The position numbers and the translations under genes are program-made. A stretch of 64,000 bases of DNA from the NCBI RefSeq assembly GCF_051014685.1, contig NW_027478596.1:841670-905669 (forward strand), in the 5' to 3' direction. This DNA is from Ptiloglossa arizonensis. Taxonomy: Eukaryota > Arthropoda > Insecta > Hymenoptera > Colletidae. Of this stretch, positions 12,501-24,100 are shown one piece after another (position 1 is the stretch's first letter; the number at the start of each line of letters is the position of its first letter). The notes beneath the pieces are model-generated. The model searched no databases. It was not told the origin of the DNA and was given only the letters and a program-made list of their open reading frames with translations.

Positions 12501-13486
12501 CAGGAATTTCTCGAGTTCGTTAATCCGTTCGCGAGGTATGGGAGTTTGAAGTTAAGGAATGGTTGAGAAACCATCAAAATTTTCGCAAGTCTGATACTCG
12601 AAACCAATAACTACAAATGCGTAGGGGAAAAATACACATGCCATTGTAATCGGGCGAGATTCTACTTTCACATGCAACAGCAATTTCTCGAGTTCGTCAA
12701 TGCGTTCGCGAGATATGGGAGTTTGAAGTTAAGGAATGGTTGAGAAACCATCACAATTTTCGCAAGTCTGATACTCGAAACTAATAAATACTATGGCCTA
12801 GGGCAAAAATACACATACCGTTGTAATCCGGCGAGTTTCTGCTTTCAGATGCAATAGGAAATTCTCGAGGTCGTCGATCCGATCGCGAGATATGGAAGTT
12901 TGAAGTTAAGGAGTGCTTGTGAAACCATCAAAATTTTCGCTGGTCTGATACTCGAAACCAACAACTGGAATGGCCTAGGGGAAAAGTACACACACCGTCG
13001 TAATCGGGCGAGTTTCTGCTTTCAGATGCAACAGGAATTTCTCGAGTTCGTTAATCCGTTCGCGAGATATGGGAGTTTGAATTTAAGGAACGGTTGAGAA
13101 ACCATCAAAATTTTCGCAAGTCTGATACTTGAAACTAATAACTACTATGGCCTAGGGCAAAAATACACATACCGTTGTAATCGGGCGAGTTTCTGCTTTC
13201 AGATGCAACAGGAATTTCTCGAGTTCGTCAATCCGTTCGCGGGATATGGGAGTTTGAAGTTAAGGAATGGTTGAGAAACCATCAAAATTTTCGCAAGTCT
13301 GATACTCGAAACCAATAACTACAAATGCCTAGGGGAAAAATACATATTACATTTGATCGGGCGAGATTCTACTTTCACATGCAACAGGAATTTCTCGAGT
13401 TCGTCAGTCCGTTCGCGAGATATGGGAGTTTGAATTTAAGGAGTGGTTGAGAAGCCATCAAAATTTTCGCAAGTCTGATACTCGAA
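9595..13486 (+). repeat. 22-monomer HOR block, copy 2 (3,892 bp)
   Basis: This is the second copy of the block at 5,703-9,594, directly abutting it. The match ends near 13,497, where this copy's continuation reads AACTACTATGG while the start of copy 2 reads AACTACAAATG. A less exact related segment lies to the left (about 2,830-5,700, offset near 3,716-3,723 bp, 21 monomers), so this may be the third iteration of an older repeat. Confidence 0.9.
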
Positions 13487-13900
13487 TCCAATAACTACTA
13501 TGGCCTAGGGCAAAAATACACACACCGTTGTAATCGGGCGAGTTTCTGCTTTCAGATGCAATAGGAAATTCTCGTGTTCGTCAATCCGTTCGCGAGATAT
13601 GGAAGTGTGAAAAAAAGGAATGGTTGAGAAACCATCAAAATTTTCGCAAGTCTGATACTCGAAACCAATAACTACAAAGGCCTAGGGTGAAAACACACAT
13701 ATCTTTGTAATCGGGCGAGTTTCTACTTTCAGATGCAATAGGAAATTCTCGAGTTCGTCAATCCGTTCGCGAGATATGGGAGTCTGAAGTTAAGGAATGG
13801 TTGAGAAACCATAAAAATTTTCACTGGTCTGATACTCGAAACCAATAACTGGAATGGCCTAGGGAAAAAGTACACACACCATTGTATTCGGGTGAGATTC

Positions 13901-14254
13901 TACCTTCAGATGCAACAGGAAATTCTCGAGTTCGTCAAACCGTCCGCGAAATATGGGAGTTTCAAGTTAAGGAATTCTTGAGCAACCATCAAAATTTTCG
14001 CAAGTCTGATACTCGAAACCAATAACTACCATGGCCTAGGGCAAAAATACACATACCGTTGTAATCGGGCGAGTTTCTACCTTCAGATGCAACAGGAAAT
14101 TCTCGAGTTCGTCAAACCGTCCGCGAAATATGGGAGTTTCAAGTTAAGGAATTCTTGAGCAACCATCAAAATTTTCGCAAGTCTGATACTCGAAACCAAT
14201 AACTACCATGGCCTAGGGCAAAAATACACATACCGTTGTAATCGGGCGAGTTTC
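13901..14254 (+). repeat. Single-monomer tandem duplication with CCGTCCGCGAAAT variants
   Basis: The bases from TACCTTCAG at 13,901 recur at 14,078, exactly 177 bp on, and stay identical until 14,254. Shared private variants are TACCTTCAG, CAAACCGTCCGCGAAAT, GGAATTCTTGAGCAACC and CTACCATGG. At the related locus near 38,843-39,010 this monomer is present once, so the duplication is local. Confidence 0.92.
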
Positions 14255-14549
14255 TGCTTTTAGATGCAATAGGAAGTTCTCGAGTTCGTCAATCCGTTCG
14301 CGAGATATGGGAGTTTGAAGTTAAGGAATGGTTGAGAAATCATCAAAATTTTCGCAAGTCTGATACTCGAAACCAATAACTACCATGGCCTAGGGCAAAA
14401 ATACACATACCGTTGTAATCGGGCGAGTTTCTGCTTTTAGATGCAATAGGAAGTTCTCGAGTTCGTCAATCCGTTCGCGAGATATGGGAGTTTGAAGTTA
14501 AGGAATGGTTGAGAAATCATCAAAATTTTCGCAAGTCTGATACTCGAAT
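14254..14549 (+). repeat. Second consecutive single-monomer duplication (TGCTTTTAG variant)
   Basis: CTGCTTTTAGATGCAATAGG at 14,254 recurs at 14,431, again 177 bp on, and the match continues until about 14,549, where CGAAACC becomes CGAATCC. The shared variants are TTTTAGATG, GGAAGTTCTC and GAGAAATCATC. It directly follows the duplication at 13,901-14,254. The locus near 39,019 has this monomer once, so two neighbouring one-unit duplications happened here. Confidence 0.9.
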
Positions 14550-14699
14550 CCAATAACAACTATGGCCTAGGGCAAAAATACACATACCGTTGTAATCGGG
14601 CGAGTTTCTGCTTTCAGATGCAAAAGGAAATTCTCGAGTTCGTCAATCCGTTCGCGAGATATGGGAGTTTGAAGTTAAGGAATGGTTGAGAAATCATCA

Positions 14700-16278
14700 A
14701 AATTTTCGCAAGTCTGATACTCGAAACCAATAACTACAAAGGCATAGGGGAAAAACGCACATACCTTTGTAATCGGGCGAGTCTCCACTTTCAGATGCAA
14801 CAGGAATTTCTCGAGTTCGTCATTCCGTTCGCGAGATATGGGAGTTTGAACTTAAGGGATGGTTGAGAAACCATCAAAATTTTCGCTGGTCTGATACTCG
14901 AAACCAATAACTGGAATGGCCTAGGGGAAAAGTACACACACCATTGTAATCGGGCGAGTTTCCACTTCCAGATACAACAGGAATTTCTGGAGTTCCTCAA
15001 TCCGTTCGCGAGATATGGGAGTTTGAAGTTAAGGAATGGTTGAGAAATCATCAAAATTTTCGCAAGTCTGATACTCGAATCCTATAACTACTGTGGCTTA
15101 GGGCAAAAATACACATACCATTGTAATCGGGCGAGATTCTACTTTCACATGCAACAGGAATTTCTCGAGTTCGTCAATCCGTTCGCGAGATATGGGAGTT
15201 TGAAGTTAAGGAACGGTTGAGAAACCATCAAAATTTTCGCGGATCTGATACTCGAAACAAATAACTGGAATGGCCTAGGGGAAAAGTACACACACCATTG
15301 TAATCGGGCGAGTTTCTACTTTCAGATGCAACAGGTATTTCTCGAGTTCGTCAATCCGTTCGCGAGATATGGGCTTTTGAAGTTAAGGAATGGTTGTGAA
15401 ACCATCACAATTTTCGCAAGTCTGATACTCGAAACTAATAACTACTATGGCCTAGGGCAAAAATACACATACCGTTGTAATCGGGCGAGTTTCTGCTTTC
15501 AGATGCAAAAGGAAATTCTCGAGTTCGTCAATCCGATCGCGAGATATGGAAGTTTGAAGTTAAGGAATGCTTGAGAAACCATCAAAATTTTCGCTGGTCT
15601 GATACTCGAAACCAACAACTGGAATGGCCTAGGGGAAAAGTACACTCACCGTCGTAACCGGGCGAGTTTCTGCTTTCAGATGCAACAGGAATTTCTCGAG
15701 TTCGTTAATCCGTTCGCGAGATATGGGAGTTTGAAGTTAAGGAATGGTTGAGAAACCATCAAAATTTTCGCAAGTCTGATACTCGAAACCAATAACTACA
15801 AATGCGTAGGGGAAAAATACACATGCCATTGTAATCGGGCGAGATTCTACTTTCACATGCAACAGCAATTTCTCGAGTTCGTCAATGCGTTCGCGAGATA
15901 TGGGAGTTTGAAGTTGAGGAATGGTTGAGAAACCATCACAATTTTCGCAAGTCTGATACTCGAAACTAATAAATACTATGGCCTAGGGCAAAAATACACA
16001 TACCGTTGTAATCCGGCGAGTTTCTGCTTTCAGATGCAATAGGAAATTCTCGAGGTCGTCGATCCGATCGCGAGATATGGAAGTTTGAAGTTAAGGAGTG
16101 CTTGTGAAACCATCAAAATTTTCGCTGGTCTGATACTGGAAACCAACAACTGGAATGGCCTAGGGGAAAAGTACACACACCGTCGTATCGGGCGAGTTTC
16201 TGCTTTCAGATGCAACAGGAATTTCTCGAGTTCGTTAATCCGTTCGCGAGATACGGGAGTTTGAATTTAAGGAACGGT
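14700..16278 (+). repeat. Mosaic segment most similar to about 3,910-5,480
   Basis: This segment shares general order with 7,630-9,200 and 11,520-13,090 but carries markers found instead at 4-5.5 kb. These are GAAGTTGAGG at about 15,909 (also about 5,115), GATACTGGAAACC at about 16,131 (also about 5,338) and GATACGGGAG at about 16,250 (also about 5,458). The offset is about 10,793 bp (61 monomers minus 4). The nearer copies read TTAAGG, TACTCG and GATATGGG at these sites. The segment ends at a recombinant monomer near 16,275-16,281. Confidence 0.8.
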
Positions 16279-16290
16279 TGCGAAACCATC
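16271..16290 (+). other. Recombinant monomer junction inside the dyad
   Basis: To the left the monomer reads AATTTAAGGAACGGTTG, as at about 5,468-5,485. To the right it reads CGAAACCATC followed by CTGGTTTGATACTCAAAACC, as at 6,194 onward. In the parental order these two points are four monomers (about 710 bp) apart. The junction therefore represents loss of four monomers by exchange between equivalent positions, within the ATGGTT/AACCAT dyad region. Confidence 0.75.
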
Positions 16291-17840
16291 AAAATTTTCG
16301 CTGGTTTGATACTCAAAACCAATAACTGGAATGGCCTGGGGGAAAAGTACACACACCATTGTATTCGGGCGAGTTTCTACTTTCAGATGCAACAGGAATT
16401 TCTCGAGTTCGTCAATCCGTTCGCGAGATATGGGAGTTTCAAGTTAAGTAATTCTTGAGAAACCATCAAAATTTTCGCAAGTCTGATACTCGAAACCAAT
16501 AACTACTATGGCCTAGGGCAAAAATGCACACACCGTTGTAATCGGGCGAGTTTCTGCTTTCAGATGCAACAGGAATTTCTCGAGTTCGTCAATCCGTTCG
16601 AGAGATATGGGAGTTTGAAGTTAAGGAATGGTTGAGAAACCATCAAAATTTTCGGTTGTCTGATACTCGAAACCAATAACTACAATGGCCTAGGGGAAAA
16701 ATACACATACCGTTGTAATCGGGCGAGTTTCTACTTTCAGATGCAACAGGAATTTCTCGAGTTCGTCAATCCGTTCGCGGGATATGGCAGTTTGAAGTTA
16801 AGGAATGGTTGAGAAACCATCAAAATTTTCGCAAGTCTGATACTCGAAACCAATAACTACAAATGCCTAGGGGAAAAATACATATTACATTTGATCGGGC
16901 GAGATTCTACTTTCACATGCAACAGGAATTTCTCGAGTTCGTGAGTCCGTTCGCGAGATATGGAAGTTTGAAGTTAAGGCATGCTTGAGAAACCATCAAA
17001 ATTTTCGCTGGTCTGATACTGGAAATCAACAACTGGAATGGCCTAGGGGAAAAGTACACACACCGTTGTAATCGGGCGAGTTGCTGCTTTCAGATGCAAA
17101 AGGAAATTCTCGAGTTCGTCAATCCGATCGCGAGATATGGAAGTTTGAAGTTAAGGAATGCTTGAGAAACCATCAAAATTTTCGCTGGTCTGATACTCGA
17201 AACCAAAAACTGGAATGGCCTAGGGGAAAAGTACACTTACCGTCGTAACCGGGCGAGTTTCTGCTTTCAGATGAAATAGGAGTTTCTCGAGTTCGTCAAT
17301 CCGTTCGCGAGATATGGGAGTTTGAAGTTAAGGAATGGTTGCGAAACCATCAAAATTTTCGCTGGTTTGATACTCAAAACCAATAACTGGAATGGCCTGG
17401 GGGAAAAGTACACACACCATTGTATTCGGGCGAGTTTCTACTTTCAGATGCAACAGGAATTTCTCGAGTTCGTCAATCCGTTCGCGAGATATGGGAGTTT
17501 CAAGTTAAGTAATTCTTGAGAAACCATCAAAATTTTCGCAAGTCTGATACTCGAAACCAATAACTACTATGGCCTAGGGCAAAAATGCACACACCGTTGT
17601 AATCGGGCGAGTTTCTGCTTTCAGATGCAACAGGAATTTCTCGAGTTCGTCAATCCGTTCGAGAGATATGGGAGTTTGAAGTTAAGGAATGGTTGAGAAA
17701 CCATCAAAATTTTCGGTTGTCTGATACTCGAAACCAATAACTACAATGGCCTAGGGGAAAAATACACATACCGTTGTAATCGGGCGAGTTTCTACTTTCA
17801 GATGCAACAGGAATTTCTCGAGTTCGTCAATCCGTTCGCG
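16285..17840 (+). repeat. Six-monomer repeat (offset 1,061-1,062 bp)
   Basis: The monomers with CTGGTTTGATACTCAAAACC and AATTTTCGGTTGTC occur at about 16,302 and 16,647 and again at about 17,363 and 17,708. The second marker gives 1,061 bp (6 x 177 = 1,062). The first copy ends near 16,778, where CCGTTCGCGGGATATGG switches the order back to that seen near 5,628, producing the repeat. It is the product of two nearby exchange junctions. Confidence 0.8.
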
Positions 17841-20800
17841 AGATATGGAATTGTGAAGTTAAGGAATGGTTGAGAAACCATCAAAATTTTCGCAAGTCTG
17901 ATACTCGAAACCAATAACTACAAAGGCGTACGGGGAAAACACACATATCTTTGTAATCGGGCGAGTTTCTACTTTCAGATGCAACAGGAACTTCTGGAGT
18001 TCGTCAATCCGTTCGCGAGAAATGGGAGTTTGAAGTTAAGGAATGGTTGAGAAACCATCAAAATTTTCGCAAGTCTGATACTCGAATCCAATAACTGCAT
18101 TGGCCAAGGGGAAAAATACACATACCGTTGTAATCGGGCGAGTTTCTACTTTCAGATGCAACAGGAATTTCTCGAGTTCGTCAATCCGTTCGCGAGATAT
18201 GGAAGTTTGAAGTTAAGGAATGGTTGAGAAACCATCAAAATTTTCGCAAGTCTGATTCTCCAAACCAATAACTACAAATGCCTAGGGGAAAAATACACAT
18301 ACCATTGTAATCGGGCGAGATTCTACTTTCACATGCAACAGGAATTTCTCGAGTTCGTCTATCCGTTCGCGAGATATGGGAGTTTGAAGTTAAGGAACGG
18401 TTGAGAAACCATCAAAATTTTCGCGGATCTGATACTCGAAACAAATAACTGGAATGGCCTAGGGGAAAAGTACACACACCATTGTAATCGGGCGAGTTTC
18501 CACTTCCAGATACAACAGGAATTTCTGGAGTTCCTCAATCCGTTCGCGAGATATGGGAGTTTGAAGTTAAGGAATGGTTGAGAAATCATCAAAATTTTCG
18601 CAAGTCTGATACTGGAGTCCAATAACAACTATGGCCTAGGGCAAAAATACACATACCGTTGTAATCGGGCGAGTTTCTGCTTTCAGATGCAAAAGGAAAT
18701 TCTCGAGTTCGTCATTCCGTTCGCGAGATATGGGAGTTTGAAGTTAAGGAATGGTTGAGAAACCATCAAAATTTTCGCAATTCTTATACTCGAAACCAAT
18801 AACTACAAAGGCATAGGGGAAAAACGCACATACCTTTGTAATCGGGCGAGTCTCCACTTTCAGATGCAACAGGAATTTCTCGAGTTCGTCATTCCGTTCG
18901 CGAGATATGGGAGTTTGAACTTAAGGGATGGTTGAGAAACCATCAAAATTTTCGCTGGTCTGATACTCGAAACCAATAACTGGAATGGCCTAGGGGAAAA
19001 GTACACACACCATTGTAATCGGGCGAGTTTCCACTTCCAGATACAACAGGAATTTCTGGAGTTCCTCAATCCGTTCGCGAGATATGGGAGTTTGAAGTTA
19101 AGGAATGGTTGAGAAATCATCAAAATTTTCGCAAGTCTGATACTCGAATCCTATAACTACTGTGGCTTAGGGCAAAAATACACATACCATTGTAATCGGG
19201 CGAGATTCTACTTTCACATGCAACAGGAATTTCTCGAGTTCGTCAATCCGTTCGCGAGATATGGGAGTTTGAAGTTAAGGAACGGTTGAGAAACCATCAA
19301 AATTTTCGCGGATCTGATACTCGAAACAAATAACTGGAATGGCCTAGGGGAAAAGAACACACACCATTGTAATCGGGCGAGTTTCTACTTTCAGATGCAA
19401 CAGGTATTTCTCGAGTTCGTCAATCCGTTCGCGAGATATGGGCTTTTGAAGTTAAGGAATGGTTGTGAAACCATCACAATTTTCGCAAGTCTGATACTCG
19501 AAACTAATAACTACTATGGCCTAGGGCAAAAATACACATACCGTTGTAATCGGGCGAGTTTCTGCTTTTAGATGCAAAAGGAAATTCTCGAGTTCGTCAA
19601 TCCGATCGCGAGATATGGAAGTTTGAAGTTAAGGAATGCTTGAGAAACCATCAAAATTTTCGCTGGTCTGATACTCGAAACCAACAACTGGAATGGCCTA
19701 GGGGAAAAGTACACTCACCGTCGTAACCGGGCGAGTTTCTGCTTTCAGATGCAACAGGAATTTCTCGAGTTCGTTAATCCGTTCGCGAGATATGGGAGTT
19801 TGAAGTTAAGGAATGGTTGAGAAACCATCAAAATTTTCGCAAGTCTGATACTCGAAACCAATAACTACAAATGCGTAGGGGAAAAATACACATGCCATTG
19901 TAATCGGGCGAGATTCTACTTTCACATGCAACAGCAATTTCTCGAGTTCGTCAATGCGTTCGCGAGATATGGGAGTTTGAAGTTAAGGAATGGTTGAGAA
20001 ACCATCACAATTTTCGCATGTCTGATACTCGAAACTAATAAATACTATGGCCTAGGGCAAAAATACACATACCGTTGTAATCCGGCGAGTTTCTGCTTTC
20101 AGATGCAATAGGAAATTCTCGAGGTCGTCGATCCGATCGCGAGATATGGAAGTTTGAAGTTAAGGAGTGCTTGTGAAACCATCAAAATTTTCGCTGGTCT
20201 GATACTCGAACCAACAACTGGAATGGCCTAGGGGAAAAGTACACACACCGTCGTAATCGGGCGAGTTTCTGCTTTCAGATGCAACAGGAATTTCTCGAGT
20301 TCGTTAATCCGTTCGCGAGATATGGGAGTTTGAATTTAAGGAACGGTTGAGAAACCATCAAAATTTTCGCAAGTCTGATACTTGAAAATAATAACTACTA
20401 TGGCCTAGGGCAAAAATACACATACCGTTGTAATCGGGCGAGTTTCTGCTTTCAGATGCAACAGGAATTTCTCGAGTTCGTCAATCCGTTCGCGGGATAT
20501 GGGAGTTTGAAGTTAAGGAATGGTTGAGAAACCATCAAAATTTTCGCAAGTCTGATACTCGAAACCAATAACTACAAATGCCTAGGGGAAAAATACATAT
20601 TACATTTGATCGGGCGAGATTCTACTTTCACATGCAACAGGAATTTCTCGAGTTCGTCAGTCCGTTCGCGAGATATGGGAGTTTGAATTTAAGGAGTGGT
20701 TGAGAAGCCATCAAAATTTTCGCAAGTCTGATACTCGAATCCAATAACTACTATGGCCTAGGGCAAAAATACACACACCGTTGTAATCGGGCGAGTTTCT

Positions 20801-21190
20801 GCTTTCAGATGCAATAGGAAATTCTCGTGTTCGTCAATCCGTTCGCGAGATATGGAAGTGTGAAAAAAAGGAATGGTTGAGAAACCATCAAAATTTTCGC
20901 AAGTCTGATACTCGAAACCAATAACTACAAAGGCCTAGGGTGAAAACACACACACCGTTGTAATCGGGCGAGTTTCTACTTTCAGATGCAACAGGAATTT
21001 CTCGAGTTCGTTAATCCGTTCGCGAGATACGGGAGTTTGAATTTAAGGAACGGTTGAGAAACCATTAAAATTTTCGCAAGTCTGATACTTGAAACTAATA
21101 ACTACTATGGCCTAGGGCAAAAATACACAAACCGTTGTAATCGGGCGACTTTCTACTTTCACATGCAACAGGAATTTCTCGAGTTCGTCA
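16780..21190 (+). repeat. 25-monomer HOR block, copy A
   Basis: GTTCGTGAGT at 16,937 recurs at 21,359 (4,422 bp, 25 x 177 minus 3), and AATTTTCGGT at 17,708 recurs at 22,130 with the same offset. From about 18,359 on the offset to the next copy drops to 4,245 bp (24 x 177 minus 3), because the next copy lacks one monomer. The block begins near CCGTTCGCGGGATATGG at about 16,772 and ends where the same variant recurs near 21,194. Confidence 0.85.
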
Positions 21191-24100
21191 ATCCGTTCGC
21201 GGGATATGGGAGTTTGAAGTTAAGGAATGGTTGAGAAACCATCAAAATTTTCGCAAGTCTGATACTCGAAACCAATAACTACAAATGCCTAGGGGAAAAA
21301 TACATATTACATTTGATCGGGCGAGATTCTACTTTCACATGCAACAGGAATTTCTCGAGTTCGTGAGTCCGTTCGCGAGATATGGAAGTTTGAAGTTAAG
21401 GCATGCTTGAGAAACCATCAAAATTTTCGCTGGTCTGATACTGGAAATCAACAACTGGAATGGCCTAGGGGAAAAGTACACACACCGTTGTAATCGGGCG
21501 AGTTTCTGCTTTCAGATGCAAAAGGAAATTCTCGAGTTCGTCAATCCGATCGCGAGATATGGAAGTTTGAAGTTAAGGAATGCTTGAGAAACCATCAAAA
21601 TTTTCGCTGGTCTGATACTCGAAACCAAAAACTGGAATGGCCTAGGGGAAAAGTACACTTACCGTCGTAACCGGGCGAGTTTCTGCTTTCAGATGAAATA
21701 GGAGTTTCTCGAGTTCGTCAATCCGTTCGCGAGATATGGGAGTTTGAAGTTAAGGAATGGTTGCGAAACCATCAAAATTTTCGCTGGTTTGATACTCAAA
21801 ACCAATAACTGGAATGGCCTGGGGGAAAAGTACACACACCATTGTATTCGGGCGAGTTTCTACTTTCAGATGCAACAGGAATTTCTCGAGTTCGTCAATC
21901 CGTTCGCGAGATATGGGAGTTTCAAGTTAAGTAATTCTTGAGAAACCATCAAAATTTTCGCAAGTCTGATACTCGAAACCAATAACTACTATGGCCTAGG
22001 GCAAAAATGCACACACCGTTGTAATCGGGCGAGTTTCTGCTTTCAGATGCAACAGGAATTTCTCGAGTTCGTCAATCCGTTCGAGAGATATGGGAGTTTG
22101 AAGTTAAGGAATGGTTGAGAAACCATCAAAATTTTCGGTTGTCTGATACTCGAAACCAATAACTACAATGGCCTAGGGGAAAAATACACATACCGTTGTA
22201 ATCGGGCGAGTTTCTACTTTCAGATGCAACAGGAATTTCTCGAGTTCGTCAATCCGTTCGCGAGATATGGAATTGTGAAGTTAAGGAATGGTTGAGAAAC
22301 CATCAAAATTTTCGCAAGTCTGATACTCGAAACCAATAACTACAAAGGCCTACGGGGAAAACACACATATCTTTGTAATCGGGCGAGTTTCTACTTTCAG
22401 ATGCAACAGGAACTTCTGGAGTTCGTCAATCCGTTCGCGAGAAATGGGAGTTTGAAGTTAAGGAATGGTTGAGAAACCATCAGAATTTTCGCAAGTCTGA
22501 TACTCGAATCCAATAACTGCATTGGCCAAGGGGAAAAATACACATACCGTTGTAATCGGGCGAGTTTCTACTTTCACATGCAACAGGAATTTCTCGAGTT
22601 CGTCTATCCGTTCGCGAGATATGGGAGTTTGAACTTAAGGAACGGTTGAGAAACCATCAAAATTTTCGCGGATCTGATACTCGAAACAAATAACTGGAAT
22701 GGCCTAGGGGAAAAGTACACACACCATTGTAATCGGGCGAGTTTCCACTTCCAGATACAACAGGAATTTCTGGAGTTCCTCAATCCGTTCGCGAGATATG
22801 GGAGTTTGAAGTTAAGGAATGGTTGAGAAATCATCAAAATTTTCGCAAGTCTGATACTCGAATCCAATAACAACTATGGCCTAGGGCAAAAATACACATA
22901 CCGTTGTAATCGGGCGAGTTTCTGCTTTCAGATGCAAAAGGAAATTCTCGAGTTCGTCATTCCGTTCGCGAGATATGGGAGTTTGAAGTTAAGGAATGGT
23001 TGAGAAACCATCAAAATTTTCGCAATTCTTATACTCGAAACCAATAACTACAAAGGCATAGGGGAAAAACGCACATACCTTTGTAATCGGGCGAGTCTCC
23101 ACTTTCAGATGCAACAGGAATTTCTCGAGTTCGTCATTCCGTTCGCGAGATATGGGAGTTTGAACTTAAGGGATGGTTGAGAAACCATCAAAATTTTCGC
23201 TGGTCTGATACTCGAAACCAATAACTGGAATGGCCTAGGGGAAAAGTACACACACCATTGTAATCGGGCGAGTTTCCACTTCCAGATACAACAGGAATTT
23301 CTGGAGTTCCTCAATCCGTTCGCGAGATATGGGAGTTTGAAGTTAAGGAATGGTTGAGAAATCATCAAAATTTTCGCAAGTCTGATACTCGAATCCTATA
23401 ACTACTGTGGCTTAGGGCAAAAATACACATACCATTGTAATCGGGCGAGATTCTACTTTCACATGCAACAGGAATTTCTCGAGTTCGTCAATCCGTTCGC
23501 GAGATATGGGAGTTTGAAGTTAAGGAACGGTTGAGAAACCATCAAAATTTTCGCGGATCTGATACTCGAAACAAATAACTGGAATGGCCTAGGGGAAAAG
23601 AACACACACCATTGTAATCGGGCGAGTTTCTACTTTCAGATGCAACAGGTATTTCTCGAGTTCGTCAATCCGTTCGCGAGATATGGGCTTTTGAAGTTAA
23701 GGAATGGTTGTGAAACCATCACAATTTTCGCAAGTCTGATACTCGAAACTAATAACTACTATGGCCTAGGGCAAAAATACACATACCGTTGTAATCGGGC
23801 GAGTTTCTGCTTTCATATGCAAAAGGAAATTCTCGAGTTCGTCAATCCGATCGCGAGATATGGAAGTTTGAAGTTAAGGAATGTTTGAGAAACCATCAAA
23901 ATTTTCGCTGGTCTGATACTCGAAACCAACAACTGGAATGGCCTAGGGGAAAAGTACACTCACCGTCGTAACCGGGCGAGTTTCTGCTTTCAGATGCAAC
24001 AGGAATTTCTCGAGTTCGTTAATCCGTTCGCGAGATATGGGAGTTTGAAGTTAAGGAATGGTTGAGAAACCATCAAAATTATCGCAAGTCTGATACTCGA

